NCBI GenBank assembly: GCA_046262995.1
Contig: JBHELQ010000148.1
Span: 1-29,439 of the forward strand
Source of the DNA: JBHELQ01 sp046262995
GTDB lineage: Bacteria > Actinomycetota > Thermoleophilia > Solirubrobacterales > Thermoleophilaceae
Length of the DNA stretch: 29,439 bases
Reading direction: 5' to 3'
Part shown: one piece after another, positions 21,292-28,909 of the stretch
Layout: each line of letters starts with the position of its first letter
Position numbering within the stretch: position 1 is the first letter of the stretch
Translations under genes and position numbers: made by a program
Notes under the pieces: model-generated
What the model was told of the DNA's origin: nothing
The model's database searches: none
What the model saw: only the letters and a program-made list of their open reading frames with translations

Positions 21292-22695
21292 TCAGTGGCG
21301 GCGAACGACGATCCGTTCGCTCATCGCCACCGGGTGGAGCGAGCAGAAGAAGCGGTAGGTCCCCGGCCGCGTGAGCCGCCGGGAGAAGCGGCTTCCGCGC
21401 CTGCGGTTCTGCGACGAGAAGCCGAGCGGCCCGTTCGCCAGCGTCAGGTTGTGCATCGCGGGGTCGCGGAAGCTCCAGCGAATCCGCGCCCCGAGCGGGA
21501 CGGACAGGTTGCGTGGAGCGAAGCGGAAGTCGTGCACGAGGACCGTCGCGGAGCCGGCTAGCTGGCGAAGCGGCCCGGGAGGCCTGTCGATCGTGCGGGC
21601 TCGCCCGCGGGAGTCGATCGTGGTGAGCGGGACGCGCACCTTCGGAGACACCCGCCGACCGGCGTAGTGCTTGCGCTCGTTGCGAAGGTCGCGAGGCAGC
21701 AGGGCGCAGCTGCGGTGCCGGATCCGGCGGTCCGGCGCCAGGTAGGTGTGCATGATCCCCATCACCCGCGTGTGGGGAAGCTCGTCGTCGTATGAAGCCG
21801 TCACCCGCAGGGGCTCTCCTTTCGCCACCGGGATGCCGGTCCTGGTCTCGAGCCAGCTCATGTCCATCGGCCCGGGCTCGTGAAGGACGGGCAGCACGTG
21901 GTAGTAGGGGTGGTCCTTGCGCCCGAACAGCGGCCGCGACCTCATCAGCGGCCTGTTGCCGCAGCCCGGCTGCGAGAGGGTCATCGCCTTCACCCCCCCG
22001 TGCGCGTGAGACCCGGCGGCGATCAGGCGCCCCGAGGCGGGGGCCCTGAAGGTCGTCGCCCGACGGTAGGTGGACCCGCGCCGGCCTCCGCCCGGTACGT
22101 CGAAGATCGGGTCCCACTGCCCGCGGCGCGGGCAGCCGCTGGCCCGCAGCCAGTACGGGGTAACGGGCTTGAGCCGCGAGCTCGTATCGATCGTGGCGGT
22201 GTACTCGATGTACGCCCGCTTGGTGACGCGGGTGTGGTTCATGAGCATCCAGCCGGTCTCCCAGCGGTCGCCCTTGCGCACGCGGTAGCCGTAGCCCGGT
22301 GGGAAGCGGAGCGTCTCATCCTCCTCCCCGGTGCCGTAGAAGCTCTGGGCGTGCCCGCCGCAGACGTAGTTCTTGCGGTCCCCTCTGAAGCGGCCCAGGT
22401 TCTTGTAGACGATGTGGTGCAGCATCAGCCGGCGCACGGGAATCGATCCGCCCCGGCCGTCCACGATGCGAGCATGCATCCGGACGAGGTAGCCGTCGAG
22501 CTGCGGCGCCCGCACGGGCTTCGTGGCCCTCGAGGTGTAGCGCACCTGGTAGGCGCCGACGGCGAAGGGGCCCTGGCGGATGGTGACGGTCCTCAGGCCC
22601 GAGGCCGGCGCCGAGGCGCTGTGGACCAGGATCACGACGGCCACTGCCCCCGCCACGGCAACCCCCGCAAGGACGGCGGTGAGTCTGCGTCGCAC
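21292..22695 (-). CDS. secreted PHM-like copper protein fused to a cupredoxin domain
   Basis: 467 residues from a GTG at 22695. An N-terminal signal anchor (about 4-26) is followed by a region with all the hallmarks of the two-domain type II copper monooxygenases (PHM/DBH superfamily): an HH pair at 93-94 (LMLHHIVYKN), an N-H at 153-154 in GWMLMNHT, an HxH at 230-232 in GSHAHGG and a methionine (312 or 315) in RVMGIMHTYLAPD. Residues about 380-467 form a plastocyanin-like domain with a complete type-1 copper set: H415 (MHNLTLANG), C451, H454 and M458 (FFCSLHPVAMSE). The start was chosen because TAGCCT lies 7 nt upstream and the signal anchor begins there. The substrate and electron donor are unknown; it could also be a copper-binding, non-catalytic protein. 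Confidence 0.82.
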   Translation of the reverse strand: MRRRLTAVLAGVAVAGAVAVVILVHSASAPASGLRTVTIRQGPFAVGAYQVRYTSRATKPVRAPQLDGYLVRMHARIVDGRGGSIPVRRLMLHHIVYKNLGRFRGDRKNYVCGGHAQSFYGTGEEDETLRFPPGYGYRVRKGDRWETGWMLMNHTRVTKRAYIEYTATIDTSSRLKPVTPYWLRASGCPRRGQWDPIFDVPGGGRRGSTYRRATTFRAPASGRLIAAGSHAHGGVKAMTLSQPGCGNRPLMRSRPLFGRKDHPYYHVLPVLHEPGPMDMSWLETRTGIPVAKGEPLRVTASYDDELPHTRVMGIMHTYLAPDRRIRHRSCALLPRDLRNERKHYAGRRVSPKVRVPLTTIDSRGRARTIDRPPGPLRQLAGSATVLVHDFRFAPRNLSVPLGARIRWSFRDPAMHNLTLANGPLGFSSQNRRRGSRFSRRLTRPGTYRFFCSLHPVAMSERIVVRRH

Positions 22696-22702
22696 CGGGC
22701 TC

Positions 22703-22708
22703 AGGCTA
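22703..22708 (-). promoter_or_regulatory. -10 hexamer TAGCCT of the copper protein gene
   Basis: TAGCCT ends 7 nt before the GTG at 22695, with no Shine-Dalgarno in the GAGCCCG spacer. It lies in the 38-bp gap after maf, suggesting a separate leaderless message. Confidence 0.45.
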
Positions 22709-22733
22709 GCGGCGGGCGAGGAGCGATGCGGGG

Positions 22734-23282
22734 CTAGGGCGCCAGCAGGTCCCGCGCCAGAGCCAAAAGGGTCGGGAGCGGCAACCCGACCACGTTCCAG
22801 TAGTCGCCGTCGATCGCCTCGACCAGGGCCGCGCCCCGGCCCTGAATGGCATAGCCGCCCGCTCTCCCGTCCCATTCCCCGCTCGCCAGGTACCAGTCCA
22901 GATCCGACTGCTCAAGGCGACGGAAGCGGACCCGGGTCTCGCAGACATCGGCGCGCTCGTCCCCGCCCCGGCGCAGCACGATCCCACTCAGGACGCTGTG
23001 CGTGCGGCCCGACAGTCGGCGCAGGAACCTCTCCGCCTCCCGGGCGTCGGACGGCTTGCCGAAGACGCGGCCGTCCAGCACGACCTCAGTGTCGACGCCC
23101 AGGACCCGCTCGCCCGCGACGGCCCGGGCCTTGCGCAGGGCGTTCTCGCGTGCGAGGCCGCGCGGCTCGCCCTCCGTCAGCTCCTCGATCTCGGGCACGA
23201 CCACGCGGAAGTCGACCCCCAGCTGCTCGAGGATCGCGCGCCGCTGGGCGGAGCCCGACGCGAGTGTCAGCGGCTCAGTCAA
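22734..23282 (-). CDS. maf: Maf-like nucleotide pyrophosphatase
   Basis: House-cleaning enzyme that hydrolyses non-canonical or pyrimidine nucleoside triphosphates to monophosphates in the cytosol; some homologues affect septum formation. The 182 residues begin with LTLASGSAQRR (the phosphate-binding SxSxRR-type motif), then ARENALRKARAVAG, VLGVDTEVVLDGRVFGKPSD and GGYAIQGRGAALVEAIDGDYWNVVGLPL, all conserved Maf blocks. The DTEV motif differs slightly from the usual DT-V-V form. The start is TTG at 23282, overlapping the ndk stop by 8 nt. A later CTG would remove only four residues. The substrate subfamily (YhdE versus YceF) cannot be decided here. Confidence 0.95.
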   Translation of the reverse strand: MTEPLTLASGSAQRRAILEQLGVDFRVVVPEIEELTEGEPRGLARENALRKARAVAGERVLGVDTEVVLDGRVFGKPSDAREAERFLRRLSGRTHSVLSGIVLRRGGDERADVCETRVRFRRLEQSDLDWYLASGEWDGRAGGYAIQGRGAALVEAIDGDYWNVVGLPLPTLLALARDLLAP

Positions 23283-23691
23283 GCTCCGGGAAGAAGAGCC
23301 CGATCTCCCGCTCCGCCGACACTGGGGAGTCCGACCCGTGCACCAGGTTCGTCTGGACTTCGAGCGCGAAGTCGCCGCGAACCGAACCGGGCGCGGCCTC
23401 CAGCGGGTTCGTCGCGCCGATCAGCTGTCGAGCGGCGACCACCGCCTCGTGGCCTTCCAGCACCATCGCCACCAGGGGCCCGCCGGTGATGAACTCCACG
23501 AGCTCGTCGAAGAACGGCTTCTCGCGGTGCTCCTCGTAATGGCGCTCGGCCAGCTCGCGCTCCAGTTGCATGCGCTTGAGCGCCGCGATGCGCAGCCCCT
23601 TGCGCTCGAAGCGGGCGATCAGCTCGCCCGTCAGGCCACGGCCGAAAGCGTCCGGCTTCACCAGGATCAGCGTCCTGTCCAAGTCGCTCAC
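23275..23691 (-). CDS. ndk: nucleoside diphosphate kinase
   Basis: Exchanges terminal phosphates among nucleoside di- and triphosphates by a phospho-histidine intermediate. The 138 residues show TLILVKPDAFGRGLTGELIARFE at the N-terminus, GPLVAMVLEGHEAV, and the active-site motif NLVHGSDS with catalytic His118. The length is typical. The GTG start at 23691 is embedded in AGAGAGGTGAGC, with little room for a Shine-Dalgarno. The end overlaps maf, so nucleotide-pool balancing and sanitising enzymes are coupled. Adjacent ndk and valS/folC clusters are common in related genomes. Confidence 0.97.
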   Translation of the reverse strand: MSDLDRTLILVKPDAFGRGLTGELIARFERKGLRIAALKRMQLERELAERHYEEHREKPFFDELVEFITGGPLVAMVLEGHEAVVAARQLIGATNPLEAAPGSVRGDFALEVQTNLVHGSDSPVSAEREIGLFFPELD

Positions 23692-23726
23692 CTCTCTTCG
23701 TGGTCCCTAGCCGGGCCCGTGTCGGG

Positions 23727-24284
23727 TCAACCGGGTGGCCTGCTCGAGCGCGCCGGCCGTTCCACCGCCCCGGCGCCGGATGCGCCCCCCTGAGACGCGC
23801 GCAGCTTGCGCTCCCCGCGGCGCCTTGGCTCCGGCGTGGGATGTCCGACCTCCGCCTCGCAGTACGGACAGATCTTCCAGCGCGGGTCGAGCGGCTTTCC
23901 GCACACGCCACAGGGCTCCTTCAGCCGCCGAAGGCAGCTCGGACAGCGCAGGAAGCTGCTCTCCACCTCGAAACCGCAGTAGGGACACGATTTCTCGAGG
24001 CTCGCGAGGCGCGCCTCCGCGGCCGCGATCTCGAGCTCGCGCTCGTGGCGGTCCTCCAGGTACTCCGGCGGTCTGACGACCATGTAGACGATCGTGCCCG
24101 CGAAGGGGAACATGGCCGCGGCCACCGCGCAGCCCACCAGCATCGGGTCCTCCATCCGGCGCCGCGCGTCGGCATAGGTCCAGTAGACCAACGCCAGCCA
24201 CAGCACCACGAGGAACAGCAGCAGCAGGTTGACGGCGACGTTGAGCCCGTCGTTCTCGATGCCGAACACGGCGAGCGCGCCCAT
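23727..24284 (-). CDS. membrane protein with cytosolic double zinc ribbon
   Basis: 185 residues. Two membrane helices (about 15-36 and 48-70) are followed by a charged helix (about 74-98) and a DZANK-type double zinc ribbon with eight cysteines in four CxxC pairs (100/103, 114/117, 125/128 and 139/142; CPYC, CPSC, CGVC, CPYC). The tail is low-complexity Arg/Gly/Ala-rich. Similar actinobacterial proteins are uncharacterised. By topology the ribbons should be on the same side as the basic ADARRRMED loop or opposite it, depending on insertion; I favour cytosolic. The ATG at 24284 has TACACT 11 nt upstream. It is followed by ndk after a 35-bp gap. Confidence 0.83.
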   Translation of the reverse strand: MGALAVFGIENDGLNVAVNLLLLFLVVLWLALVYWTYADARRRMEDPMLVGCAVAAAMFPFAGTIVYMVVRPPEYLEDRHERELEIAAAEARLASLEKSCPYCGFEVESSFLRCPSCLRRLKEPCGVCGKPLDPRWKICPYCEAEVGHPTPEPRRRGERKLRASQGGASGAGAVERPARSSRPPG

Positions 24285-24295
24285 TGAGGGGGGCG

Positions 24296-24301
24296 AGTGT
24301 A
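24296..24301 (-). promoter_or_regulatory. -10 hexamer TACACT of the zinc-ribbon gene
   Basis: TACACT, a TANNNT match, ends 11 nt before the ATG at 24284 and would give a leader of about 4-5 nt. No Shine-Dalgarno lies in the C-rich spacer. Confidence 0.4.
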
Positions 24302-24312
24302 GCGGTGAGGGC

Positions 24313-24432
24313 CTACAGGAAGAGCCGGCCGAGCGCGTAGCCGATTCCGAAGAAGACCAGGATGACGGCCGCGACGACCACCGCCACCAGGCCGATCATC
24401 ACGCCGAAGCTGGGACTCTCCCTGCCATCCAT
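24313..24432 (-). CDS. 39-residue single-helix membrane protein
   Basis: Small frame from ATG at 24432 to TAG at 24313. The product starts MDGRESPSFG, then one hydrophobic helix (about 11-33, VMIGLVAVVVAAVILVFFGI), ending YALGRLFL. It reads as a well-formed one-helix membrane peptide with a polar N-terminus. It fills the otherwise empty 235-bp gap between the zinc-ribbon gene and the plus-strand small gene, on the same strand as the former. A weak GGAAGG lies about 12 nt upstream. There is no recognisable family. Reality is judged from hydropathy and position only; a chance frame is possible. Confidence 0.55.
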   Translation of the reverse strand: MDGRESPSFGVMIGLVAVVVAAVILVFFGIGYALGRLFL

Positions 24433-24479
24433 TCGGCCCCGAATCCTTCCACAGCCGGGAAGTCGTCCGAATATCCCCG

Positions 24480-24485
24480 TACAGT
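24480..24485 (+). promoter_or_regulatory. -10 hexamer TACAGT of the 66-residue gene
   Basis: TACAGT would start transcription about 24491-24492 and leave a leader of about 27 nt containing the Shine-Dalgarno AGGAGGG (24503-24509), 9 nt before the ATG. This is the strongest Shine-Dalgarno in the window. Confidence 0.45.
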
Positions 24486-24518
24486 CGCGCTAACCGACCC
24501 CTAGGAGGGAGCTGGCCT

Positions 24519-24719
24519 ATGCCGGTCGAGTTCTACAGCGTCAAGCACAAGCGGAAGGTCTCGGTCGACGAGAGCGAGATCCAGAGGAAGACGTTCGAGC
24601 GGGAGACGAGCAAGGGCACCCAGACCCGCTACGCGCTCCAGGCGGAGACGACGGTCGATGGGGACAAGGTGAAGCTGACGAAGTTCGTCTCCAAAGACGA
24701 CTACGACCGCCAGGGTTAG
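24519..24719 (+). CDS. small charged protein of unknown function
   Basis: 66 residues, very rich in Lys, Glu, Asp and Thr, with no membrane helix or cysteine. It begins PVEFYSVKHKRKVSVDESEI, has a central RYALQAETTVDGDKVKLTKFV that looks like a beta hairpin, and ends KDDYDRQG. The strong AGGAGGG 9 nt before the ATG and the canonical codon use argue for a real and well-translated gene. It is convergent with folC; the two stop codons overlap in TTAG (TAG for this gene, TAA for folC on the other strand). I do not recognise a family. A small nucleic-acid or ribosome-associated role would fit its charge, but this is only a guess. Confidence 0.78.
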   Translation: MPVEFYSVKHKRKVSVDESEIQRKTFERETSKGTQTRYALQAETTVDGDKVKLTKFVSKDDYDRQG

Positions 24720-25966
24720 AGGGTTGAGGCGCGGGCGTCCGTTTGCTCGCGTAGCAGGTCCGCTACCAGGTAGATCGAGCCCGTAGCGAGTACGGCGCCG
24801 TTCTTGCCGGCCAGCAGGCGTGCCTTCTCGACCGCTGCGTTCGGGTTCGGAACGGTCTGGCTTGGTGGGCCGTCGAGCTTCTCGGCGAGCGTTTCCAACG
24901 TTGCCGGGGAGAGGGCGCGCGGGTTCGCGCAGCGGGTGAAGATCGCCTGGTCGAGGCCCGGTAGGAGGGCTTCCAGCATTCCGGCCGCGTCCTTGTCCTC
25001 GAGCACGCTCAGGACGCCGACGAGGGGCCGGTGGCCGCCGGTCAGCTCGGGAAGCGTGGCGGCGATCGCTGCGGCCCCCGCCGGGTTGTGGGCGCCGTCG
25101 TAGATCGTCATCGGCTCCTCCGCGACGACGTCCATGCGGCCCGGTATGCGTGTCTCCTCGGCCGCGCGAGCCGTCGCAGTGGGCTCCAGGTCGCGTTCGA
25201 GGAAGGCCTCGGCCGCCGCGGCAGCGAGGGCGAAGTTCCGGCGCTGGAAGTCGCCTCGCGCCCCCAACGAGATTTCGGATCCCGGGTCTTGAGGGGCCGA
25301 GCTCCGCTTCAGGCGGTGCCGTCGCGCGGCTTCCCGCGCGACGGGCTCGACCTCGGGGTCCAGGTCCGGGGGGGTCACGAGCGTCGCGTAGTCGCGCACC
25401 ACCGCCAGCTTCTCCGCGGCGATGTCCTCGACGGTCGGGCCGAGCCAGCGGGTGTGGTCGAGCCCGACGTTCGTCAGCACCTGGACCTTCGAGGGGATCA
25501 CGTTGGTGGCGTCGAAGCGGCCGCCGAGGCCGGCCTCGACGACAGCTACCTCGACGTCCCGGCGCGCCAGCTCGTGGTAGGCCGCGGCGGTAAGCGCCTC
25601 GAATTGCGTGACCCTGTCGTCGGGCCCGACGGTGCGATCGACGAGCTCCGCGGCATGCGCGGCCTGCGCGACGGCGGCTGCGAAGTCCGTCTCGGGAATC
25701 GGCTCCTCCGCCACCTCTATCCGCTCGCGAAAGGTGCGCAGGTGGGGCGAGGTGTAGCTGCCGGTGCGGAGGCCGTGGCGCTCGAGGATCGCGGCACAGA
25801 AGCGCGCCGTGGACGACTTTCCGTTCGTGCCGACCACGTGGACGGAGCCGAAGCGACGCTGCGGCAGGCCCATCACGGTCATCAGCTTGTGCATGCGGTC
25901 CAGGCCGAAGCGCATGCCGAACAGCTCGAGGCCGAGGAGGTACTCCTCGGCCTGGTGCGCGTTCAT
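24716..25966 (-). CDS. folC: bifunctional folylpolyglutamate synthase / dihydrofolate synthase
   Basis: Mur-ligase-family enzyme that adds glutamate to dihydropteroate and/or lengthens the glutamyl tail of folates, ATP-dependent, in the cytosol. The 416 residues contain HKLMTVMGLPQRRFGSVHVVGTNGKSS, with the P-loop GTNGKSS at 46-52, TSPHLRTFRERIEV, VVEAGLGGRFDATNV, LTNVGLDHTRWLG, TRIPGRMDVV and IYDGAHNPAGA, the complete FolC motif set. The ATG at 25966 overlaps the valS stop as ATGA, so the two are coupled, as in many bacteria. The stop overlaps convergently with the small plus-strand gene. Whether both activities are present cannot be told from sequence by eye. Confidence 0.96.
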   Translation of the reverse strand: MNAHQAEEYLLGLELFGMRFGLDRMHKLMTVMGLPQRRFGSVHVVGTNGKSSTARFCAAILERHGLRTGSYTSPHLRTFRERIEVAEEPIPETDFAAAVAQAAHAAELVDRTVGPDDRVTQFEALTAAAYHELARRDVEVAVVEAGLGGRFDATNVIPSKVQVLTNVGLDHTRWLGPTVEDIAAEKLAVVRDYATLVTPPDLDPEVEPVAREAARRHRLKRSSAPQDPGSEISLGARGDFQRRNFALAAAAAEAFLERDLEPTATARAAEETRIPGRMDVVAEEPMTIYDGAHNPAGAAAIAATLPELTGGHRPLVGVLSVLEDKDAAGMLEALLPGLDQAIFTRCANPRALSPATLETLAEKLDGPPSQTVPNPNAAVEKARLLAGKNGAVLATGSIYLVADLLREQTDARASTL

Positions 25967-28545
25967 CAGTCGAGGCGCTCCAGCGCGCGGCGATTCTCGT
26001 CGAGCTTGCGGCGCTCGTCCTCCACGACGTCGGGGGGCGCCTTCTCGACGAAGCCCTTGTTCGCGAGCTTGCGCTCGGAGCGCTGGATCTCCTGGCCCAG
26101 CTGGTCCCGCTTGGCGCCGATCCGCTTCGCCGCGTCCTCGGGATCGAAGGCGTCCGAGGGCAGCACGTGTACCGCACCGCCGGGGATCGGCACGCTGGCC
26201 AGCAGGTCGCCGTCCCCGCTCGCGTCGATCACGAGCTCGAAGCCCGCCAGCCGGGCGAGCTGGCCGGCGGTCTGCTCGTCGTAGCCCTCGGCTGCCAGTC
26301 GCGCGGGGATGGTGGCCGCCGCCCTGGCACCCACCGCGTCCCGGTAGCGGCGCAGCTCCGTCACCGCGTCGATCACTCGGTCGAGCGTGCGCTCCGACTC
26401 CTCGTCGAGCAGCGACTCGTCGGCCTGCGGCCATGGCGCCACGGCAAGGAGCCCTCGCTCGCCGGGCAGGAAGGACCAGATCTCCTCGGTTACGAACGGC
26501 ATCAGCGGGTGCAGCAGCTGCAGGCAGCGCTCGAGGGCATGGAGCAGCACGGCCGACACGGCCGTCCTGTCGTGGCCGTAGAGCCTGGGCTTCGCGAGCT
26601 CCAGGTACCAGTCGCAGACCTCGGACCAGAACGCGTCGTAGAGGCGCAACGCGGCGGGTGATACCTCGAAGCCGTCGAGCAGCTCGGTGACCTCGCCGGT
26701 GACGCGCTCCAACCGCGAAACGATCCAGCGGTCCTCGACCGTTTCGGCGCCTGCGGCCGACGGCTCCGTGGCGGGGTCGGCATTGAGCAGCACGAGCCGG
26801 GAGGCATTCCAGAGCTTGTTGGCCAGGTCCTGACCCTGCTTGACCCGCTGGGCCGAGTAGCGGACGTCCTGGCTCGACGACATCGCCAGCAGGCCGAACC
26901 GCAGGGCGTCGGCCCCGTGCTCGTCGATCTCCCGCAGCGGGTCGATCCCGGTCCCGAGCGACTTCGACATCCGCTTGCCCTCCGGAGACTGGATCACCGC
27001 GTGCACCGGCACGTCCGTGAACGGGACCTCGCCGGTGAACTCGATGCCGAACATCACCATGCGGGCGACCCAGAGGAAGATGATGTCCCGGGCCGTCGAG
27101 AGCACGTCGGTCGGGTAGAAGGCGCCCAGCTCGGGGGTCTCGTCGGGCCAGCCGAGCGTGGCGAACGGCCACAGCGCGGAGGAGAACCAAGTGTCGAGCA
27201 CGTCCGGGTCGCGCTCCCAGCCCTGCGGATCGGGCGGGACCTCGCCAACGTGCACCTGCTCGCCGCGGTACCAGGCCGGGATGCGGTGCCCCCACCAGAG
27301 CTGGCGGGATATGCACCACGGCCGGATGCGCTCGAGCCAGTCGAGGTAGACCTTGGCGTAGCGGTCCGGGTGGAAGCGGACGCGCCCGTCCTGGACCGCA
27401 TCGATCGCCGGCCTGGCAAGCCCGCCCATGTCGCAGAACCACTGCAACGAGATCAGGGGCTCGATCCGCCTGCCCGACCGGTGGGAATGCGGAACGTCGT
27501 GGACCCATGGCTGGGTGCCGGACACGAGCCCCTCCTCGCGCAAGGCAGCCACGACCGCCCGCTGCGCCTCCTCCACGTCCAGCCCGCGGAAGGGCTCCGG
27601 GGCGGCTCCGGTCAGGCGGCCGTCCTCGCCGATCACGCCGACCTCCTCCAGGCCGTGCTGACGCCCGATCTCGAAGTCGTTCGGGTCGTGCCCGGGAGTG
27701 ACCTTGAGCGCGCCGGTGCCGACCTCGGGGTCCACGTATTCGTCGGCGATGATCCGCAGGCGCCTGCCGACCAGCGGAAGAACCGCCGTCTCGCCGACGA
27801 GGCGCGAGTAGCGCTGGTCCGACGGATTCACCGCGATCGCGGTGTCGGCGAGCATCGTCTCCGGCCTGACCGTGCCCACGGTCACCGAGCCGGAGCCCGA
27901 CTCGAGCGGGTAGTCGATCAGGTAGAGGGTGTCCTCCACCTGCTTCTGGACCACCTCCAGGTCGGAGATCGCCGAGCGGGTGCCCGGGTCCCAGTTGACC
28001 ATGTAGTTGTCGCGGTAGATCAGGCCCTTCTCGTGCAGCCGGATGAAGACCTGCACGACCGCCCTCGCGTAGCCCTCGTCCATCGTAAAGCGCTCGTCGC
28101 CGTAGTCGAGCGACGCGCCCAGCCGCTTGTACTGGTGAGTGATCGTGGAGCCGTAGCGCTCCCGCCACTCCCACACCCGCTCGACGAACGCCTCCCTGCC
28201 CAGGTCCTCCTTGCGCCTGCCCTCGGCGGCCATGGCCTCTTCCACCTTCACCTGGGTGGCGATGCCGGCGTGATCCGTGCCGTAGATCCACTTCGTCCGC
28301 CTTCCGCGCATACGCGCGAGACGCACGCAGACGTCCTGGATCGAGCCGTTCAGCGCATGACCCATGTGCAGCGAGCCCGTGACGTTCGGAGGCGGGATGG
28401 CGATCGAGTAGTTCTCCCGCGCGTCGCCGGCGGGCTCGGCATGGAAGATCCCGGCCTCTTCCCAGCGGGCGAAGACGCTCTCCTCGACCTCTGCGGCCTG
28501 GTAGCGGGTGCGGTCCTGGAGGGCCTTCAGGCGATCGGCGGCCAC
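25966..28545 (-). CDS. valS: valyl-tRNA synthetase
   Basis: Class I synthetase charging tRNA-Val. The 859 residues include the HIGH-type HMGH at 60-63 (PPPNVTGSLHMGHALN), the editing CP1 domain (GTVRPETMLADTAIAVNP), the KMSKS-type loop KRMSKS at 524-529, the anticodon-binding domain and the C-terminal coiled-coil arm (about 800-859, KRIGAKRDQLGQEIQRSERK), typical of bacterial ValRS. The GTG at 28545 is chosen: it starts just before the conserved RYQAAEVEESVFARWEEAG and has AGGA 5 nt upstream. Longer in-frame starts would overlap the preceding gene. It follows the 111-residue unknown by 28 bp and is coupled to folC. Confidence 0.97.
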   Translation of the reverse strand: MAADRLKALQDRTRYQAAEVEESVFARWEEAGIFHAEPAGDARENYSIAIPPPNVTGSLHMGHALNGSIQDVCVRLARMRGRRTKWIYGTDHAGIATQVKVEEAMAAEGRRKEDLGREAFVERVWEWRERYGSTITHQYKRLGASLDYGDERFTMDEGYARAVVQVFIRLHEKGLIYRDNYMVNWDPGTRSAISDLEVVQKQVEDTLYLIDYPLESGSGSVTVGTVRPETMLADTAIAVNPSDQRYSRLVGETAVLPLVGRRLRIIADEYVDPEVGTGALKVTPGHDPNDFEIGRQHGLEEVGVIGEDGRLTGAAPEPFRGLDVEEAQRAVVAALREEGLVSGTQPWVHDVPHSHRSGRRIEPLISLQWFCDMGGLARPAIDAVQDGRVRFHPDRYAKVYLDWLERIRPWCISRQLWWGHRIPAWYRGEQVHVGEVPPDPQGWERDPDVLDTWFSSALWPFATLGWPDETPELGAFYPTDVLSTARDIIFLWVARMVMFGIEFTGEVPFTDVPVHAVIQSPEGKRMSKSLGTGIDPLREIDEHGADALRFGLLAMSSSQDVRYSAQRVKQGQDLANKLWNASRLVLLNADPATEPSAAGAETVEDRWIVSRLERVTGEVTELLDGFEVSPAALRLYDAFWSEVCDWYLELAKPRLYGHDRTAVSAVLLHALERCLQLLHPLMPFVTEEIWSFLPGERGLLAVAPWPQADESLLDEESERTLDRVIDAVTELRRYRDAVGARAAATIPARLAAEGYDEQTAGQLARLAGFELVIDASGDGDLLASVPIPGGAVHVLPSDAFDPEDAAKRIGAKRDQLGQEIQRSERKLANKGFVEKAPPDVVEDERRKLDENRRALERLD

Positions 28546-28573
28546 GGCCGTCCTAGTCTGCCAGCAGGCACGT

Positions 28574-28909
28574 CTAGCGCGGTCGCAGGCGAACCCACCA
28601 GCGCCCGATCGGCTCGCCCTCGAGCGTGGCGGCATCGACCGCGATGAAGCCGAACCAGAGGGCGTGGAAGCCCCAGCCGGGCTCGGCGGGAACGGCCAGC
28701 ACCTGGCGCGCCTCGCCCGCACCCACGGGCACCGGGTCGGCTAGCGCGAGCACCCCACCTCGCTCGGTGATCTCGGCCAGCGTCCCAGTCACCACATGCG
28801 CGTCTTCCTCGCCCGGGCGGCTGTGGGTCCAGACGCGCAGGGCACGGCCCTCTGGGGCGAATCCGGCCAGTCGGCCGACTCGCTCGACCAGCCGCAGCCG
28901 CGGCCGCAC
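28574..28909 (-). CDS. 111-residue protein of unknown function between clpX and valS
   Basis: Begins at a GTG placed immediately after the clpX TAG (TAGGTG, no spacer), giving RPRLRLVERVGRLAGFAPEG. The protein is rich in beta-prone segments (ALRVWTHSRPGEED, HVVTGTLAEIT, GVLALADPVPV, RQVLAVPAEPGWGFHALWFGFI) with several tryptophans and ends GRWWVRLRPR. There is no signal peptide, membrane helix or metal motif. I do not recognise a family. The perfect abutment to clpX and the 28-bp gap to valS support co-transcription. The alternating charge and strand pattern look like a small beta-barrel, but no function can be named. Confidence 0.72.
   Translation of the reverse strand: MRPRLRLVERVGRLAGFAPEGRALRVWTHSRPGEEDAHVVTGTLAEITERGGVLALADPVPVGAGEARQVLAVPAEPGWGFHALWFGFIAVDAATLEGEPIGRWWVRLRPR

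Noticed and set aside
25966..28291. A very long minus-strand open frame (over 1100 codons) running through valS in another frame and into folC
   Set aside because: The upstream part is an Arg/Gly/Ala-rich shadow of valS; stop codons are rare in off-frames at this GC content. Only the part from the ATG at 25966 has FolC motifs.
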